From contig CAKTEU010000001.1 in the NCBI GenBank assembly GCA_934552855.1, positions 1 through 64,000 of the forward strand: 64,000 bases of DNA, read 5' to 3'. Position 1 is the stretch's first letter; each line of letters begins with the position of its first letter. This document shows positions 26,231 to 34,861 of this stretch, in pieces. The notes under the pieces are model-generated. The model was not told the DNA's origin. It made no database searches and saw only the letters and a program-made list of their open reading frames with translations. The position numbers and the translations under genes were made by a program. This DNA is from an uncultured Eubacteriales bacterium (GTDB lineage Bacteria; Bacillota; Clostridia; Oscillospirales; Acutalibacteraceae).

Positions 26231-26743
26231 ATGAAAGAAAAAGGTTCAGGATTTATCGGCGAGTTCAAAAAATTCATCATGCGAGGCAGTGTTATTGACC
26301 TTGCCGTAGGCGTAATAATCGGCGGAGCTTTTCAGGCAATTGTCAATTCGCTTGTTAACGACATTATTTCACCCGTCATTTCGCTTGCAACAAAGGGCAT
26401 AAACTTTGCCGACAAGTTCATTGTACTCGGCTTTACCGACCAAAAATTTGCAACTGCAGCAGCAGCAAAAGACGCAGGCTTTGCAACACTCAATTACGGT
26501 TCGTTCATAACTGCGGTTCTCAATTTTCTCATCATGGCGTTCATCATTTTTATTCTTGTTAAAACAATCAACAAAATTGCCGAATTTGGAAAGAAAGAGG
26601 AAGCACCGGCAGAACCCACAACCAAGGTTTGTCCGTTTTGCAAAAGCGAAATAAGTATTGAGGCAACACGCTGTCCGAACTGCACATCCGAACTTCCCGA
26701 AGAAGCGGAAGAAACAGAAAAGAAAGAGGTTGAAACAATATGA
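26231..26743 (+). CDS. mscL: Large-conductance mechanosensitive channel with C-terminal zinc ribbon
   Basis: A 170-aa MscL homologue. The N-terminal helix and TM1 (FKKFIMRGSVIDLAVGVIIGGAF) and TM2 (about residues 85-105, FLIMAFIIFILVKTINK) are typical. MscL opens as a pentamer under membrane tension to release solutes. Unusually, the cytoplasmic C-terminus carries a complete zinc-ribbon pattern (CPFC then CPNC, 13 residues apart) and an acidic tail. The ATG at 26231 is 8 nt after GGGAG; the ATG at 26216 is part of the leader. proC overlaps by 4 nt. Confidence 0.93.
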   Translation: MKEKGSGFIGEFKKFIMRGSVIDLAVGVIIGGAFQAIVNSLVNDIISPVISLATKGINFADKFIVLGFTDQKFATAAAAKDAGFATLNYGSFITAVLNFLIMAFIIFILVKTINKIAEFGKKEEAPAEPTTKVCPFCKSEISIEATRCPNCTSELPEEAEETEKKEVETI

Positions 26744-27534
26744 CAGGATTCATCGGAACGGGAAACATGGCATCTGCAATGATAAGCGGCCTTATTTCCT
26801 CAAACACACTCAAAGGCGAGGACATCGGCGTTTTTGACATTGACCAAAACAAAGCTGCCGCTCTTTCAAAAAAGTTCGGTCTCAAAGTTTTTGAAAACGC
26901 ACAGGAAGCGGCAAAAAGCTGCACCGAACTTGTTCTTTCGGTCAAGCCGAACGTTTTGCCGAGTGTTTTGGCTGAACTTAAAAATGTTATCAAGGAAAGC
27001 GACGCACTCGTGATTTCCATCGCCGCAGGAAAGTCGCTTTCGTTTTTGGAAGACAGACTTTTTGATTCGGTTCGCCTTGTTCGTGTAATGCCGAACATAA
27101 ATGCAACCGTCGGCGAAGCAGTCAGCGCATACTGTGGAAACGAAAATGCAACCGAAAACGACCTTGCTTTTGTCAAAAAAATGTGCGAATCGTTCGGAAC
27201 GGCGGTCAAGCTTTCAGAAACAATGTTTCCGCTTTTCGGCGTAATCGGCGGTTCGTCGCCGGCATTCGCCTATATGTTCATTGACGCAATGGCAAGAGCC
27301 GCAGTCAAAAACGGTATGCCGAAAGCGCAGGCAACCGAAATTTGCGCCCAAGCGGTTCTCGGTTCGGCAAAAATGATTCTTGAAACAAAAGAACACCCGA
27401 TGGAGCTTACCGACAGGGTATGCTCACCGGGCGGAACAACAATTGAAGGCGTTCTTTCACTTCAAAAAAACAGCTTTGAAGCTTCGGTTGCCGCCGCAGT
27501 CAATGCAGCGGTTGAAAAGGACAAGCTCCTTTAA
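26740..27534 (+). CDS. proC: Pyrroline-5-carboxylate reductase
   Basis: Last step of proline synthesis: NAD(P)H-dependent reduction of pyrroline-5-carboxylate. The 264-aa protein starts with the Rossmann motif GFIGTGNMASAMI. It has VRVMPNINATVGEA and ends with the family signature region ELTDRVCSPGGTTIEGVLSL. Its ATG overlaps the mscL stop. Proline is a compatible solute, so pairing with an osmotic channel gene may be meaningful. It converges with the M14 peptidase gene, with only 3 nt between stops. Confidence 0.95.
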   Translation: MTGFIGTGNMASAMISGLISSNTLKGEDIGVFDIDQNKAAALSKKFGLKVFENAQEAAKSCTELVLSVKPNVLPSVLAELKNVIKESDALVISIAAGKSLSFLEDRLFDSVRLVRVMPNINATVGEAVSAYCGNENATENDLAFVKKMCESFGTAVKLSETMFPLFGVIGGSSPAFAYMFIDAMARAAVKNGMPKAQATEICAQAVLGSAKMILETKEHPMELTDRVCSPGGTTIEGVLSLQKNSFEASVAAAVNAAVEKDKLL

Positions 27535-27537
27535 TTC

Positions 27538-28440
27538 TTACATCAATGTAAAAATTGTAAACGTTTCTTCAATACGGTTATAAATTTTGTCAAGGTCGGA
27601 AAACGGGAGCGGATTTTCGCCTTTTCCGATTTCGAGCGTGAATGCCGGACGGAAAAATTCATTGATAAACCAATCCTTGAATCCACCGTGCGAAGCAAGA
27701 CCGGCGTTTTCAACAAGGCGATATGAGCACGAATCGGCAAGGATTTTTGCCATCATGTGAGATTGCGGCGGAGTATCTTCGCCGTATTGCCAATAAAGCT
27801 CTTCCCCCTGCGAATGAACAGCCATTGCCTGCCTGAACGGTATAAGGCGGCAAAGCCTTGTCAGCGCCTTTGTTTCTGCTTCGCTTTCGGCACGGAAACC
27901 TCCGAACTGCCTTGGCGCAGGGCCGGTTATTCCCTGTTCCTCCTCCATTCTGCGAAGCGTTTCCCAGCCTGCATTGAAGTTATGATTGATATCAACGCCC
28001 ATTGCGTTTGCATTCCATTTTGAGTATTCGGAAACACCGAGCGATTCGACAAATCCTCGTGCGCTCCTTGCGCCCTGCGGTCCGTGAACGGCAATTTCCG
28101 TTCCGTCCGGATTTACACAGGGAATAATGACTGCACCGAGTTCGGAAAACGCCCTTGAAATATCAACCGAGCAAAGCGTTTGCTTTTTGTCAATGCTTTC
28201 GCAAAGTCTTTCGGTAAAGCGAAAAAGCGCAAGGCAAGTCAGCCATTCCGAACCGTGAAAACCACCTGCAAGCAAAACACGGTTGCGCCTGTTTCCGACG
28301 GAGAGCGAAAAAATTCCACGGCCGACACAGGTTCGTCCAATCACATCGGCCGAAAGGAACGGGTACTTTTTCAAAAGGTCTTCTATCATGCTTTTGCTTT
28401 TTTCATAATCAAAAGCAGCTTCGTTTGCATTATAATTCAT
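27538..28440 (-). CDS. M14 family zinc carboxypeptidase
   Basis: A 300-aa metallocarboxypeptidase of family M14. The zinc ligands are in FHGSEW (His and Glu) and in AVHSQGEELYW (His). The substrate-binding Asn-Pro-Asp-Gly segment CVNPDGTEIAV and the catalytic Glu in FTLEIGKGENP are present. It resembles the gamma-D-glutamyl-diamino acid peptidase branch that trims peptidoglycan peptides. No signal peptide or membrane helix is visible, so it should be cytoplasmic. The ATG at 28440 is 9 nt after AAGGAA; a GTG at 28449 is less likely. Confidence 0.88.
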   Translation of the reverse strand: MNYNANEAAFDYEKSKSMIEDLLKKYPFLSADVIGRTCVGRGIFSLSVGNRRNRVLLAGGFHGSEWLTCLALFRFTERLCESIDKKQTLCSVDISRAFSELGAVIIPCVNPDGTEIAVHGPQGARSARGFVESLGVSEYSKWNANAMGVDINHNFNAGWETLRRMEEEQGITGPAPRQFGGFRAESEAETKALTRLCRLIPFRQAMAVHSQGEELYWQYGEDTPPQSHMMAKILADSCSYRLVENAGLASHGGFKDWFINEFFRPAFTLEIGKGENPLPFSDLDKIYNRIEETFTIFTLM

Positions 28441-28567
28441 AACCGGCACTTCCTTATCAAAAGCATCTGATATTTTTTAACCGTTCACCGCTTTAAAAAC
28501 GGCGGTAACTTCACTATGATTATATTCATCTGCCACTTTGCAGTATTCCGAAAGGAGCCAAAATATA

Positions 28568-29113
28568 ATGGATATGTTCGAAAAAAAGATTGACAGAAAA
28601 GTGATTTATGAAGGCAAAATAATCAACGTCTATAACGACACGGTTGTTCTTCCCGACGGAAAGGAAACTCACCGTGAACTTGTTGAACACCACGGCGGCG
28701 TTTGCGTTGCCGCATTGACAAAGGAAAACAACCTTCTTTTTGTCCGCCAGTTTCGATATCCTTACGGAAGGGTTCTTCTTGAACTTCCGGCGGGCAAGCT
28801 TGAAAAGGGCGAAGATCCGCTTTGTGCAGGCATTCGTGAGCTTGAAGAAGAATGCGGCGTTGTTGGTGAAACGATTATACCAATGGGCACGGTTTATCCA
28901 ACCGTTGCCTATTGCACCGAAATTATACATCTTTTCCTTGCAAGAGGACTGACAAAAACACATCAGCACCTTGATGAGGGCGAGTTTTTGTCCGTTGAGG
29001 AAATTTCACTCAACGATGCCGTAAAGCTTGTTATGAACGGCGAAATTTCCGACAGCAAAACCGTTGCCCTCGTTCTCAAAACCGCAAAGCTTTTTGAGGA
29101 GGGAAAAATATGA
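28568..29113 (+). CDS. nudF: ADP-ribose pyrophosphatase (Nudix hydrolase)
   Basis: A 181-aa Nudix protein with the box GKLEKGEDPLCAGIRELEEECGV (positions about 80-102: G-x5-E-x7-RELEEECG). The N-terminal strands YEGKIINVYNDTVVLPDG and the downstream Pro (TVYPTVAYC, 15-17 residues after the box) are as in ADP-ribose pyrophosphatases. It hydrolyses ADP-ribose to AMP and ribose-5-phosphate. Start ATG is 10 nt after AAAGGAG. It overlaps maf by 4 nt. Confidence 0.9.
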   Translation: MDMFEKKIDRKVIYEGKIINVYNDTVVLPDGKETHRELVEHHGGVCVAALTKENNLLFVRQFRYPYGRVLLELPAGKLEKGEDPLCAGIRELEEECGVVGETIIPMGTVYPTVAYCTEIIHLFLARGLTKTHQHLDEGEFLSVEEISLNDAVKLVMNGEISDSKTVALVLKTAKLFEEGKI

Positions 29114-29688
29114 GCCGCTTTATCGTTGCTTCCGGTTCGCCAAGAAGAAGAGAGCTTCTTTCCTCTGCCGGTTACGTTTTTGACGTGATCCCGTCAGACG
29201 CAGACGAAACGCTTAAAGAAGGCATTCACGCTTTTGACGCTGTCAAAGAACTTTCAAAAAGAAAAGCACTTTCGGTTTCAAAAAAGTACCCCCGTGCGGT
29301 TGTTCTCGGCTGCGACACAGTGGTTGCCCTCGGCGGAAAAATCCTTGGCAAGCCGCACAGCAAAGAGGATGCCTTTTCAATGCTTTCTTCGCTTTCGGGA
29401 AAAGAGCATGAGGTTTACACGGGCGTTTTCATCACCGACGGCGAAAAAAGCGAAGGCTTTGTTTCCTGCACAAAAGTTGAGTTTTACGAGCTTTCAAAGG
29501 AGACGATCGAATCGTACATCGAAACCGACGAGCCGATGGACAAGGCCGGCGCATACGGCATTCAGGGACTCGGAAGTGTACTTGTTAAAAAAATTGACGG
29601 CGATTACTTCACCGTCATGGGACTTCCGATAAGCGAATGCGCAAGAGTGCTTTCGCATTTCAAAATCAAAGGCAAAATTGAATTGTAA
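29110..29688 (+). CDS. maf: Maf family nucleoside triphosphate pyrophosphatase
   Basis: A 192-aa Maf/YhdE-type house-cleaning pyrophosphatase acting on dTTP/UTP or modified nucleotides. N-terminus IVASGSPRRRELLSSAG is the family signature, followed by LGCDTVVALGGKILGKPHS, and GAYGIQGLGSVLVKKIDGDY near the C-terminus. Co-translated with nudF; both clean nucleotide pools. An intrinsic terminator follows. Confidence 0.95.
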   Translation: MSRFIVASGSPRRRELLSSAGYVFDVIPSDADETLKEGIHAFDAVKELSKRKALSVSKKYPRAVVLGCDTVVALGGKILGKPHSKEDAFSMLSSLSGKEHEVYTGVFITDGEKSEGFVSCTKVEFYELSKETIESYIETDEPMDKAGAYGIQGLGSVLVKKIDGDYFTVMGLPISECARVLSHFKIKGKIEL

Positions 29689-29710
29689 ATTTATAGCTCC
29701 GCTACTCAGT

Positions 29711-29751
29711 AATATCCGCCCGGTCAGCTTTTTGATTGGGCGGATATTTTT
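29711..29751 (+). terminator. Terminator of nudF-maf
   Basis: AATATCCGCCC (29711-29721) pairs with GGGCGGATATT (29738-29748) and is followed by TTT; 11-bp stem. Confidence 0.85.
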
Positions 29752-29774
29752 GCAAAGATGTTCTGAAATAATTA

Positions 29775-29841
29775 ACAAACAATAAATTATTTGTATGATA
29801 ATAAACAAATCATTGACTATTTGTTGAATATCTGATATGCT
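29775..29841 (+). promoter_or_regulatory. Promoter of the hydrolase gene with two operator-like palindromes
   Basis: Promoter TTGACT (29813-29818), 17-nt spacer, TATGCT (29836-29841) with an extended TGA. Inverted repeat AACAAAT-8-ATTTGTT (29804-29825) overlaps the -35. A second ACAAA-10-TTTGT repeat lies at 29775-29794. The layout fits a repressor operator; no regulator gene is adjacent. Confidence 0.55.
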
Positions 29842-29884
29842 TATGCCGAAGAAAAAACCAGTTAACGGAGAATACAGAATTAAA

Positions 29885-30793
29885 ATGAATAATTATATTG
29901 AACACAAAGTAACGTTTTCAGACCGTTTTGAAAACATTTTTGTCAAAGCCGCTCTTCTTTTAAGGGGCAGCCGAAAGCTTTTTTCAAATGAAACCGAAGC
30001 GGATAAATACATCGAAAAAGCAAAAAGCGAAAACTATGTTTTTTCACCCGGCCAAAACTTTTCTTGCCGTGTTTCAAAAAAAAGACTTTTTGAAACGGAA
30101 TATGCCGTTTTTGAGCCGAACGAAAACGAAAAAGAACAAGCAAAAACAACCGTTCTTTATCTTCACGGCGGAGCGTATGTAAGACACATGACAAAGCTTC
30201 ACCTTAAACTTGTTGACCGCCTTTGCAAAAAAAGCCATGCCAGATTTATAGTTCCGGCATATCTCACAGCCCCAAAACACGGCTTTTCTGAAAGTGCAAG
30301 TCAGATTGCCGCAATATATGAAAAAGAAACAAAAGAAAGCGAAAAGGCCATTATTGCCGGCGATTCATGCGGCGGGGCTATAGGCGTTTGCATTTTGCCG
30401 CTGCTTTCAAAAAAACCGGATATGCTTCTTCTTTTTTCGCCACTTTTGAAGCATGAAATAATCGGGCACGAAGAAACGGAAAAGCTTTCTTTGAAAGATC
30501 CGATGTTCGGCGGAACAAAAGGACTTTTTAAGTTCATAAACTGTTGGGAAAAAGAAACCGTGCTTTCCGACCCGATGAAAAACGATTTTTCGTTTTTGCC
30601 AAAAACATATGTTTTTACATCAAAAGGCGATATGCTCAGCGTCGGCTGCTTTGATTTTTTTGAAAAGGCAAAGGAAAGCGGCGCAGACATCACGCTTGAA
30701 ATTTGGGACAAAATGTTTCACGATTTTGTTTTATATCCTCTCCCCTGTTCAAAAGCTCTTTTAAACAGGGCTGCCGAATTAATCGGAAAATAA
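29885..30793 (+). CDS. Alpha/beta hydrolase (HSL-type esterase/acetylesterase)
   Basis: A 302-aa alpha/beta hydrolase of the hormone-sensitive-lipase group. It has the oxyanion-hole motif YLHGGAY, the nucleophile elbow AGDSCGGAIG with the catalytic Ser, the Asp region SKGDMLSVGC and the catalytic His in KMFHDFVLYP. No signal peptide, so cytoplasmic. The promoter -10 covers the upstream ATG at 29837, so ATG 29885 is the first usable start; its ribosome site (GGAG, 14 nt away) is weak, so the exact start is uncertain. Confidence 0.85.
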   Translation: MNNYIEHKVTFSDRFENIFVKAALLLRGSRKLFSNETEADKYIEKAKSENYVFSPGQNFSCRVSKKRLFETEYAVFEPNENEKEQAKTTVLYLHGGAYVRHMTKLHLKLVDRLCKKSHARFIVPAYLTAPKHGFSESASQIAAIYEKETKESEKAIIAGDSCGGAIGVCILPLLSKKPDMLLLFSPLLKHEIIGHEETEKLSLKDPMFGGTKGLFKFINCWEKETVLSDPMKNDFSFLPKTYVFTSKGDMLSVGCFDFFEKAKESGADITLEIWDKMFHDFVLYPLPCSKALLNRAAELIGK

Positions 30794-30810
30794 AACTTAC
30801 TATTTAACTG

Positions 30811-30870
30811 AAAAAGCTATAATTCACGGCACACCGTCCCTTGGTGTTATCCGTGAATTATAGCTTTTTG
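30811..30870. terminator. Bidirectional terminator, repeat copy 1
   Basis: An 18-bp stem: AAAAGCTATAATTCACGG (30812-30829) pairs with CCGTGAATTATAGCTTTTT (30851-30869). Almost the same arms occur at 63742-63799 with a different loop. It lies between converging genes. Confidence 0.85.
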
Positions 30871-30895
30871 TGTGCACCAATGCACCTTACAGTTA

Positions 30896-31489
30896 TTATT
30901 TTATTATACTTTCATGAAACGGATAAGTTGTTTTATCCGCTTCGGTAATTTTTCGCATAACACGGCACGGAACGCCGACGGCAACGGTATTTTCCGGAAT
31001 ATCACGGGTGACCACCGAGCCTGCTCCTATAACGCAGTTATTGCCGATTGTTACGCCGGCAAGAACAACCGAGCCAGCACCGATCCAAACATTGTTTCCG
31101 ACAGTTATCGGTTTTGCAATTTCAATTCCGCTTTTTCTCATTTCGGGGTCGATTGCGTGCTCCGCAGTTGTGAAACAGCAGTTCGGTGCAATAAAAACAT
31201 TGTTGCCAAACTTAACCTCTGCTCCATCTTGTATTACAAGATTATGATTTGAATAAAAGTCATTTCCGATTTTGATATGGTAGCCGTAATCACACCAAAA
31301 CGGCGGGGTGATTATCACGTTTTCGCCCATTGTTCCGAGAAGGCTTTTAAGTATCCCGGTTTGCGTTTTCCTGTCAAAGGGATTGAGCTTGTTATACTCA
31401 AAACAGATATTTTTGCATTTTTCAATTTCAGCTTCAAGCCTCGGGTTATAGCAGCCTTGAAAAAAGCAATTTATCGGAATATCAACCAT
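30896..31489 (-). CDS. Sugar O-acetyltransferase (Maa/LacA-like, left-handed beta-helix)
   Basis: A 197-aa hexapeptide-repeat acetyltransferase resembling maltose and galactoside O-acetyltransferases. The N-terminal helical region ends near residue 55. Hexapeptide repeats follow, such as VKFGNNVFIAPNC, ITVGNNVWIGAGSVVLAGV and TIGNNCVIGAGSVVTRDIP, with the active-site His in TTAEHAIDP. The ATG at 31489 is 9 nt after AAAGGA and overlaps the coaX stop by 8 nt; the longer frame is coaX sequence in another frame. Confidence 0.9.
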   Translation of the reverse strand: MVDIPINCFFQGCYNPRLEAEIEKCKNICFEYNKLNPFDRKTQTGILKSLLGTMGENVIITPPFWCDYGYHIKIGNDFYSNHNLVIQDGAEVKFGNNVFIAPNCCFTTAEHAIDPEMRKSGIEIAKPITVGNNVWIGAGSVVLAGVTIGNNCVIGAGSVVTRDIPENTVAVGVPCRVMRKITEADKTTYPFHESIIK

Positions 31490-32276
31490 TATGTACTTTT
31501 CCTTTTTTTGCAATACTGTTTTTATATATTTCAAAAAGGCCGTCCAAAAGAAGGTTTTCGTCATATATAATTTTTGTTTCGCAGCAAGGAATAATTCCTT
31601 TGCTGTATCCTCCGGTTGCAATAACCGAAGCTTTTTTTATTGAAAGTTCGTCCATAATCCGCTTTATAAGGCCGTCAAGCATTGCCGCCGTTCCGAAAAC
31701 AACGCCGGATTGAATACATTCTGCCGTGTTTGCGCCAACAGCTTTTTTCGGCGTTGTAAAACTTACCGAAGGAAGAAGCGAAGCACGTTCGGCAAGAGCG
31801 TCCATTGATATTTTAACGCCGGGAGAAATTGTGCAGCCGACAAATTTTCCTTCGCTGTCAACAACAATTATTTTTGTTGCCGTTCCAAGGTCGGCAACAA
31901 TGCACGGAAGCGGATATTTTTCCTTTGCCGCAACAGCGGCGCAGATAAGGTCTGCTCCGATTGCCGAAACGGGAATAACCTCAACTTCAAAATTGCCAAA
32001 GTTTTTTTCGCCCACAAGAACGGGTCTTTCTCCTGTAATCATCTTTACCGCTTTGCTGACGCTCCATTCAATTTCCGGAACAACACAGCTCATAACAACA
32101 CCGGAAAAATCAGATGCGCAAACGTCATAAAGCTTAAAAATGTTTAAAAGAGAAACGGCAAATTCATCACTCGTTTTGTGCCTTTCGGTATACATTCTTG
32201 AAACAAAAAGAAGTTCACCGTTTTTATAAGCACCGAGCGTAATATTTGTGTTTCCTATATCAATTGCCAAAAGCAT
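31482..32276 (-). CDS. coaX: Type III pantothenate kinase
   Basis: First step of coenzyme A synthesis by the CoaX (type III) enzyme. The 264-aa protein begins MLLAIDIGNTNI (phosphate-binding). It has GADLICAAVAAKEKY, DLGTATKIIVVD and GCTISPGVKISMDALAERASLLP motifs and IATGGYSKGI near the C-terminus. The ATG at 32276 follows GGAGG by 8 nt and lies inside the end of vanZ. Operon: vanZ-coaX-acetyltransferase. Confidence 0.96.
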   Translation of the reverse strand: MLLAIDIGNTNITLGAYKNGELLFVSRMYTERHKTSDEFAVSLLNIFKLYDVCASDFSGVVMSCVVPEIEWSVSKAVKMITGERPVLVGEKNFGNFEVEVIPVSAIGADLICAAVAAKEKYPLPCIVADLGTATKIIVVDSEGKFVGCTISPGVKISMDALAERASLLPSVSFTTPKKAVGANTAECIQSGVVFGTAAMLDGLIKRIMDELSIKKASVIATGGYSKGIIPCCETKIIYDENLLLDGLFEIYKNSIAKKGKVHNG

Positions 32277-32793
32277 CACATTGACCTCCAGCCAAAATTT
32301 TTTTCATTGAGTTTTTTTGTTTAACAATTTGTACGGCAATAAAATACACGAACCAAGCAAAAATCACTCCAGTCAAAGCACCTGCGGCATCAATGCAAAC
32401 ATCCGAAAACTGTCCGCTTCGTCCTTCAACAAAAAGCTGATGAAACTCATCGGTTGCGGCATAAAGAGTCGAAAACCCGAATCCGAGTGCAAAATTTCGA
32501 ATTTTATATCCGTAGCTTGCAAAAAGAACAGCACACAAAAATCCAAGCAAAGCATATTCGCTCATATGCGCCGCTTTTCTGACGGCATGGCTGAGGCTTT
32601 TGATTGTTGTTTCCTTCTCCTGCGGCGAAAGGCTGTCAAAATATGAAACAACGGTTTTGCAAAGAGCCGTTATGAACCCGTCGCTCGTTTTATCAGACTC
32701 AACCGCCTTTTGGGCCGAAAAGAAAAAGATTACACCCATATTGAACAAAATCAAAATAATTATTATTGCCCTTAAAAATTTAATCTTTTTCAT
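32260..32793 (-). CDS. VanZ family membrane protein
   Basis: A 177-aa membrane protein with about four transmembrane segments. VanZ signatures are present: an N-terminal helix with FFSAQ, the KAAHMSEYALLGFL motif, and ATDEFHQLFVEGRSGQFSDVCIDAAGA. Some VanZ proteins contribute low-level glycopeptide or lipoglycopeptide tolerance; most are of unknown function. It overlaps coaX by 17 nt. Confidence 0.9.
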   Translation of the reverse strand: MKKIKFLRAIIIILILFNMGVIFFFSAQKAVESDKTSDGFITALCKTVVSYFDSLSPQEKETTIKSLSHAVRKAAHMSEYALLGFLCAVLFASYGYKIRNFALGFGFSTLYAATDEFHQLFVEGRSGQFSDVCIDAAGALTGVIFAWFVYFIAVQIVKQKNSMKKILAGGQCDAFGN

Positions 32794-32836
32794 TCTTTCG
32801 CCGTCCTTTGGTTATCATTATATCAAACCCGCATCT

Positions 32837-33541
32837 TTAAATCAACCCGTATGCAAAAAGAGCAAACGTCATTTTTTTATATCCACAAACAAACGGAACG
32901 GGCAAAACAAAAAGTTCAAGAATATTCAAAAAGAAAAATTTTTGCTTCAGCTTAATCAAAAGTCCTATCTTTCCTTCGGTTTTCAAAACGCTTTCTTTGA
33001 TTGCAAAGAAAATTCGGTTCTTGTCACTTTTGGCAAAGATATACGGCGCAAGAAAAAAAGAAAGGCTTATTCTTGAGTAAAAAAAGGCTCCGACAAACGC
33101 AAGTGCAAAGCCGAATGAGCCGATTACGGCAAGTGCCAAAAGAGGAAAACCGTTTTTATATGAAACAAAAAGACAAAAAAGCATTGCGCAAAACGGCAAA
33201 AAACACACGCCGAAAATCAATAACCTAATGAGCAAAAGAAAGAACTCAAGCCCCGCCGAACAAAAAAACTTTTTTGCTTTGCAGCGCTTATTTTCAAATG
33301 CTTCATTAAAAAAGAAGCGAACATTGAATGCTTTAAAAACGCAATAAAAAAGAACAGCCGAAAAAGCAAATATCACCGCAAGCAAAAGCTGCGGATAATC
33401 GGCAGCCGAAAACCTGTCAAACAAAAACAAGCCGCAATTGAAAAACATAAGCACCGCCGCTTCAAAAACAAAAAGGAAAAAAGACGAAAACTCTTTCTTT
33501 TTAAAAGCGGGTTTTGAAAGAAGAAAAAGGTCTTTAAACAT
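32837..33541 (-). CDS. Phenylalanine-rich membrane protein, unknown
   Basis: A 234-aa integral membrane protein with about five to six hydrophobic segments and very high Phe content (FFSSFFLFVFEAAVLMFF). The layout resembles the DUF975-like group of small membrane proteins, but I cannot assign it. The ATG at 33541 has only a weak GGTGAT nearby. An upstream in-frame start at 33574 falls within the terminator of the preceding gene and is rejected. It lies 43 nt before vanZ in the same direction. Confidence 0.6.
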   Translation of the reverse strand: MFKDLFLLSKPAFKKKEFSSFFLFVFEAAVLMFFNCGLFLFDRFSAADYPQLLLAVIFAFSAVLFYCVFKAFNVRFFFNEAFENKRCKAKKFFCSAGLEFFLLLIRLLIFGVCFLPFCAMLFCLFVSYKNGFPLLALAVIGSFGFALAFVGAFFYSRISLSFFLAPYIFAKSDKNRIFFAIKESVLKTEGKIGLLIKLKQKFFFLNILELFVLPVPFVCGYKKMTFALFAYGLI

Positions 33542-33572
33542 AGCATCACCGTTTTTATTTTTGGCGGTACAC

Positions 33573-33607
33573 AAAAAAATAATCGGCGGCCGAAAACAGC
33601 CGCCGAT
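33573..33607 (-). terminator. Terminator of the metallophosphoesterase gene
   Basis: ATCGGCGGC (33582-33590) and GCCGCCGAT (33599-33607) form a 9-bp GC-rich stem. On the minus strand it is followed by ATTTTTTT. Confidence 0.85.
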
Positions 33608-33620
33608 AAAATTTTATCAC

Positions 33621-34832
33621 TCAGCGAGTTGTTGGAACGTTTTCCTTTTCATACTTGCTGACATACTTATCCTGATAGTAATTTTCAAGAGAGATTGAAA
33701 GGTTTCCGTCCTTGTCAATGCTTATAACGGTGCAGCCGCGCTGCACACCCTTTTTGTCAATTCCGATATAAGCAAGATAGTCAATGCTCATGCCGTATGT
33801 AAGTCTTACTCCCTTATACTCAAGCGAAGCGTTGTTTACATGGTCATGTCCGCAGAAAATGCCCTTTGTTGAACCGAGTTCAACAACCGTTTCAAAAAGG
33901 TCATCGTCACCTATACCGCAGCAAACCTTTTCGTTGTCCTCATAGTATCCGCCGCCGAAATACTTGACGTTTTCGGTATCTTTTGAGCCATTATCTTTAT
34001 ATTCCTTCCATGCATCGGCATACTCTCTGAGCGGAATATGAAGGAAAAGGAGCGACTTGAACATCGGGTATGACGGATCAATTGCCTTGTTTGCGGCATC
34101 GATTGCAAGTACACTTTCCTTATACCAAGCAACCTGGTTTTCGTGAACATTGTCATACATTCCTCTGATTCCGAGCATATCGGCTTCAACATAATCGTGA
34201 GAATCAAGAACAAAATATGCGTTTGTTACAATACCCTTTGAGTTTTTGACTTTGATTATCTGGTTTCCGAAACCGTCAATGTTCTCCGGTCCCTTTTGGA
34301 AAAGGCTGTATTTAAGTTCCGGATTTGCATACTTATCGGCAATCTGTTCACGAGTATAATCGCTGTAGGCTTCGGAATCGTGATTGCCGAAGCAAACGGT
34401 GTAATAAACTCCGAGCTTTTCAAGAAGGGCGATTACAACGTCGGTTGAAATTCCGTTGTTGAACGTTCCGGATTGGAAGGGAACGGGATAAACATTATCA
34501 CCGGTAAGAATAACAAGATCCGGCTTTTCGGCCGTAATCATTGCCGCAACGGCATTGAGGGCCTTTTTATCCTTTTTGATTGAAAGCAGCCCGCCGCCGA
34601 TATGAACATCGGTGAACTGAACAACTTTAAGCGGTCTGTCGGTTGTAAAGGTCCAATAACCGTCAGCGTCCTTTTCGGGAACAAGCTGATTTTCAACCGT
34701 AACCTGATCAAATGATGAAATAACGTCAAAGTTATTTCTGTTGACAAGAGCAGTCAGCGACGACATACTCATTGAGATGGATGTGACGATACCGAGCACA
34801 AAGCTGATAATCTTCAACAAAAAGTCTGGCAT
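33621..34832 (-). CDS. Secreted or membrane-anchored calcineurin-like metallophosphoesterase
   Basis: A 403-aa phosphoesterase. The N-terminus has a hydrophobic signal segment (residues 4-27). Metal-binding motifs appear in order: FTDVHIGGG, LTGDNVYP, FGNHDSEAYSD, the His in LFLHIPLREY, and FCGHDHVN. The substrate is unknown; such proteins can be nucleotidases, phosphodiesterases or UDP-sugar hydrolases. It has its own strong promoter and a 5' leader with a hairpin. Confidence 0.88.
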   Translation of the reverse strand: MPDFLLKIISFVLGIVTSISMSMSSLTALVNRNNFDVISSFDQVTVENQLVPEKDADGYWTFTTDRPLKVVQFTDVHIGGGLLSIKKDKKALNAVAAMITAEKPDLVILTGDNVYPVPFQSGTFNNGISTDVVIALLEKLGVYYTVCFGNHDSEAYSDYTREQIADKYANPELKYSLFQKGPENIDGFGNQIIKVKNSKGIVTNAYFVLDSHDYVEADMLGIRGMYDNVHENQVAWYKESVLAIDAANKAIDPSYPMFKSLLFLHIPLREYADAWKEYKDNGSKDTENVKYFGGGYYEDNEKVCCGIGDDDLFETVVELGSTKGIFCGHDHVNNASLEYKGVRLTYGMSIDYLAYIGIDKKGVQRGCTVISIDKDGNLSISLENYYQDKYVSKYEKENVPTTR

Positions 34833-34861
34833 AGAGATATTCTCCTTTTTAAAAAATTTAG

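Noticed and set aside
26568..27209. 213-codon open frame antisense to mscL and proC
   Set aside because: It lies fully opposite two clear genes, has low-complexity Ser/Leu content and no ribosome binding site.
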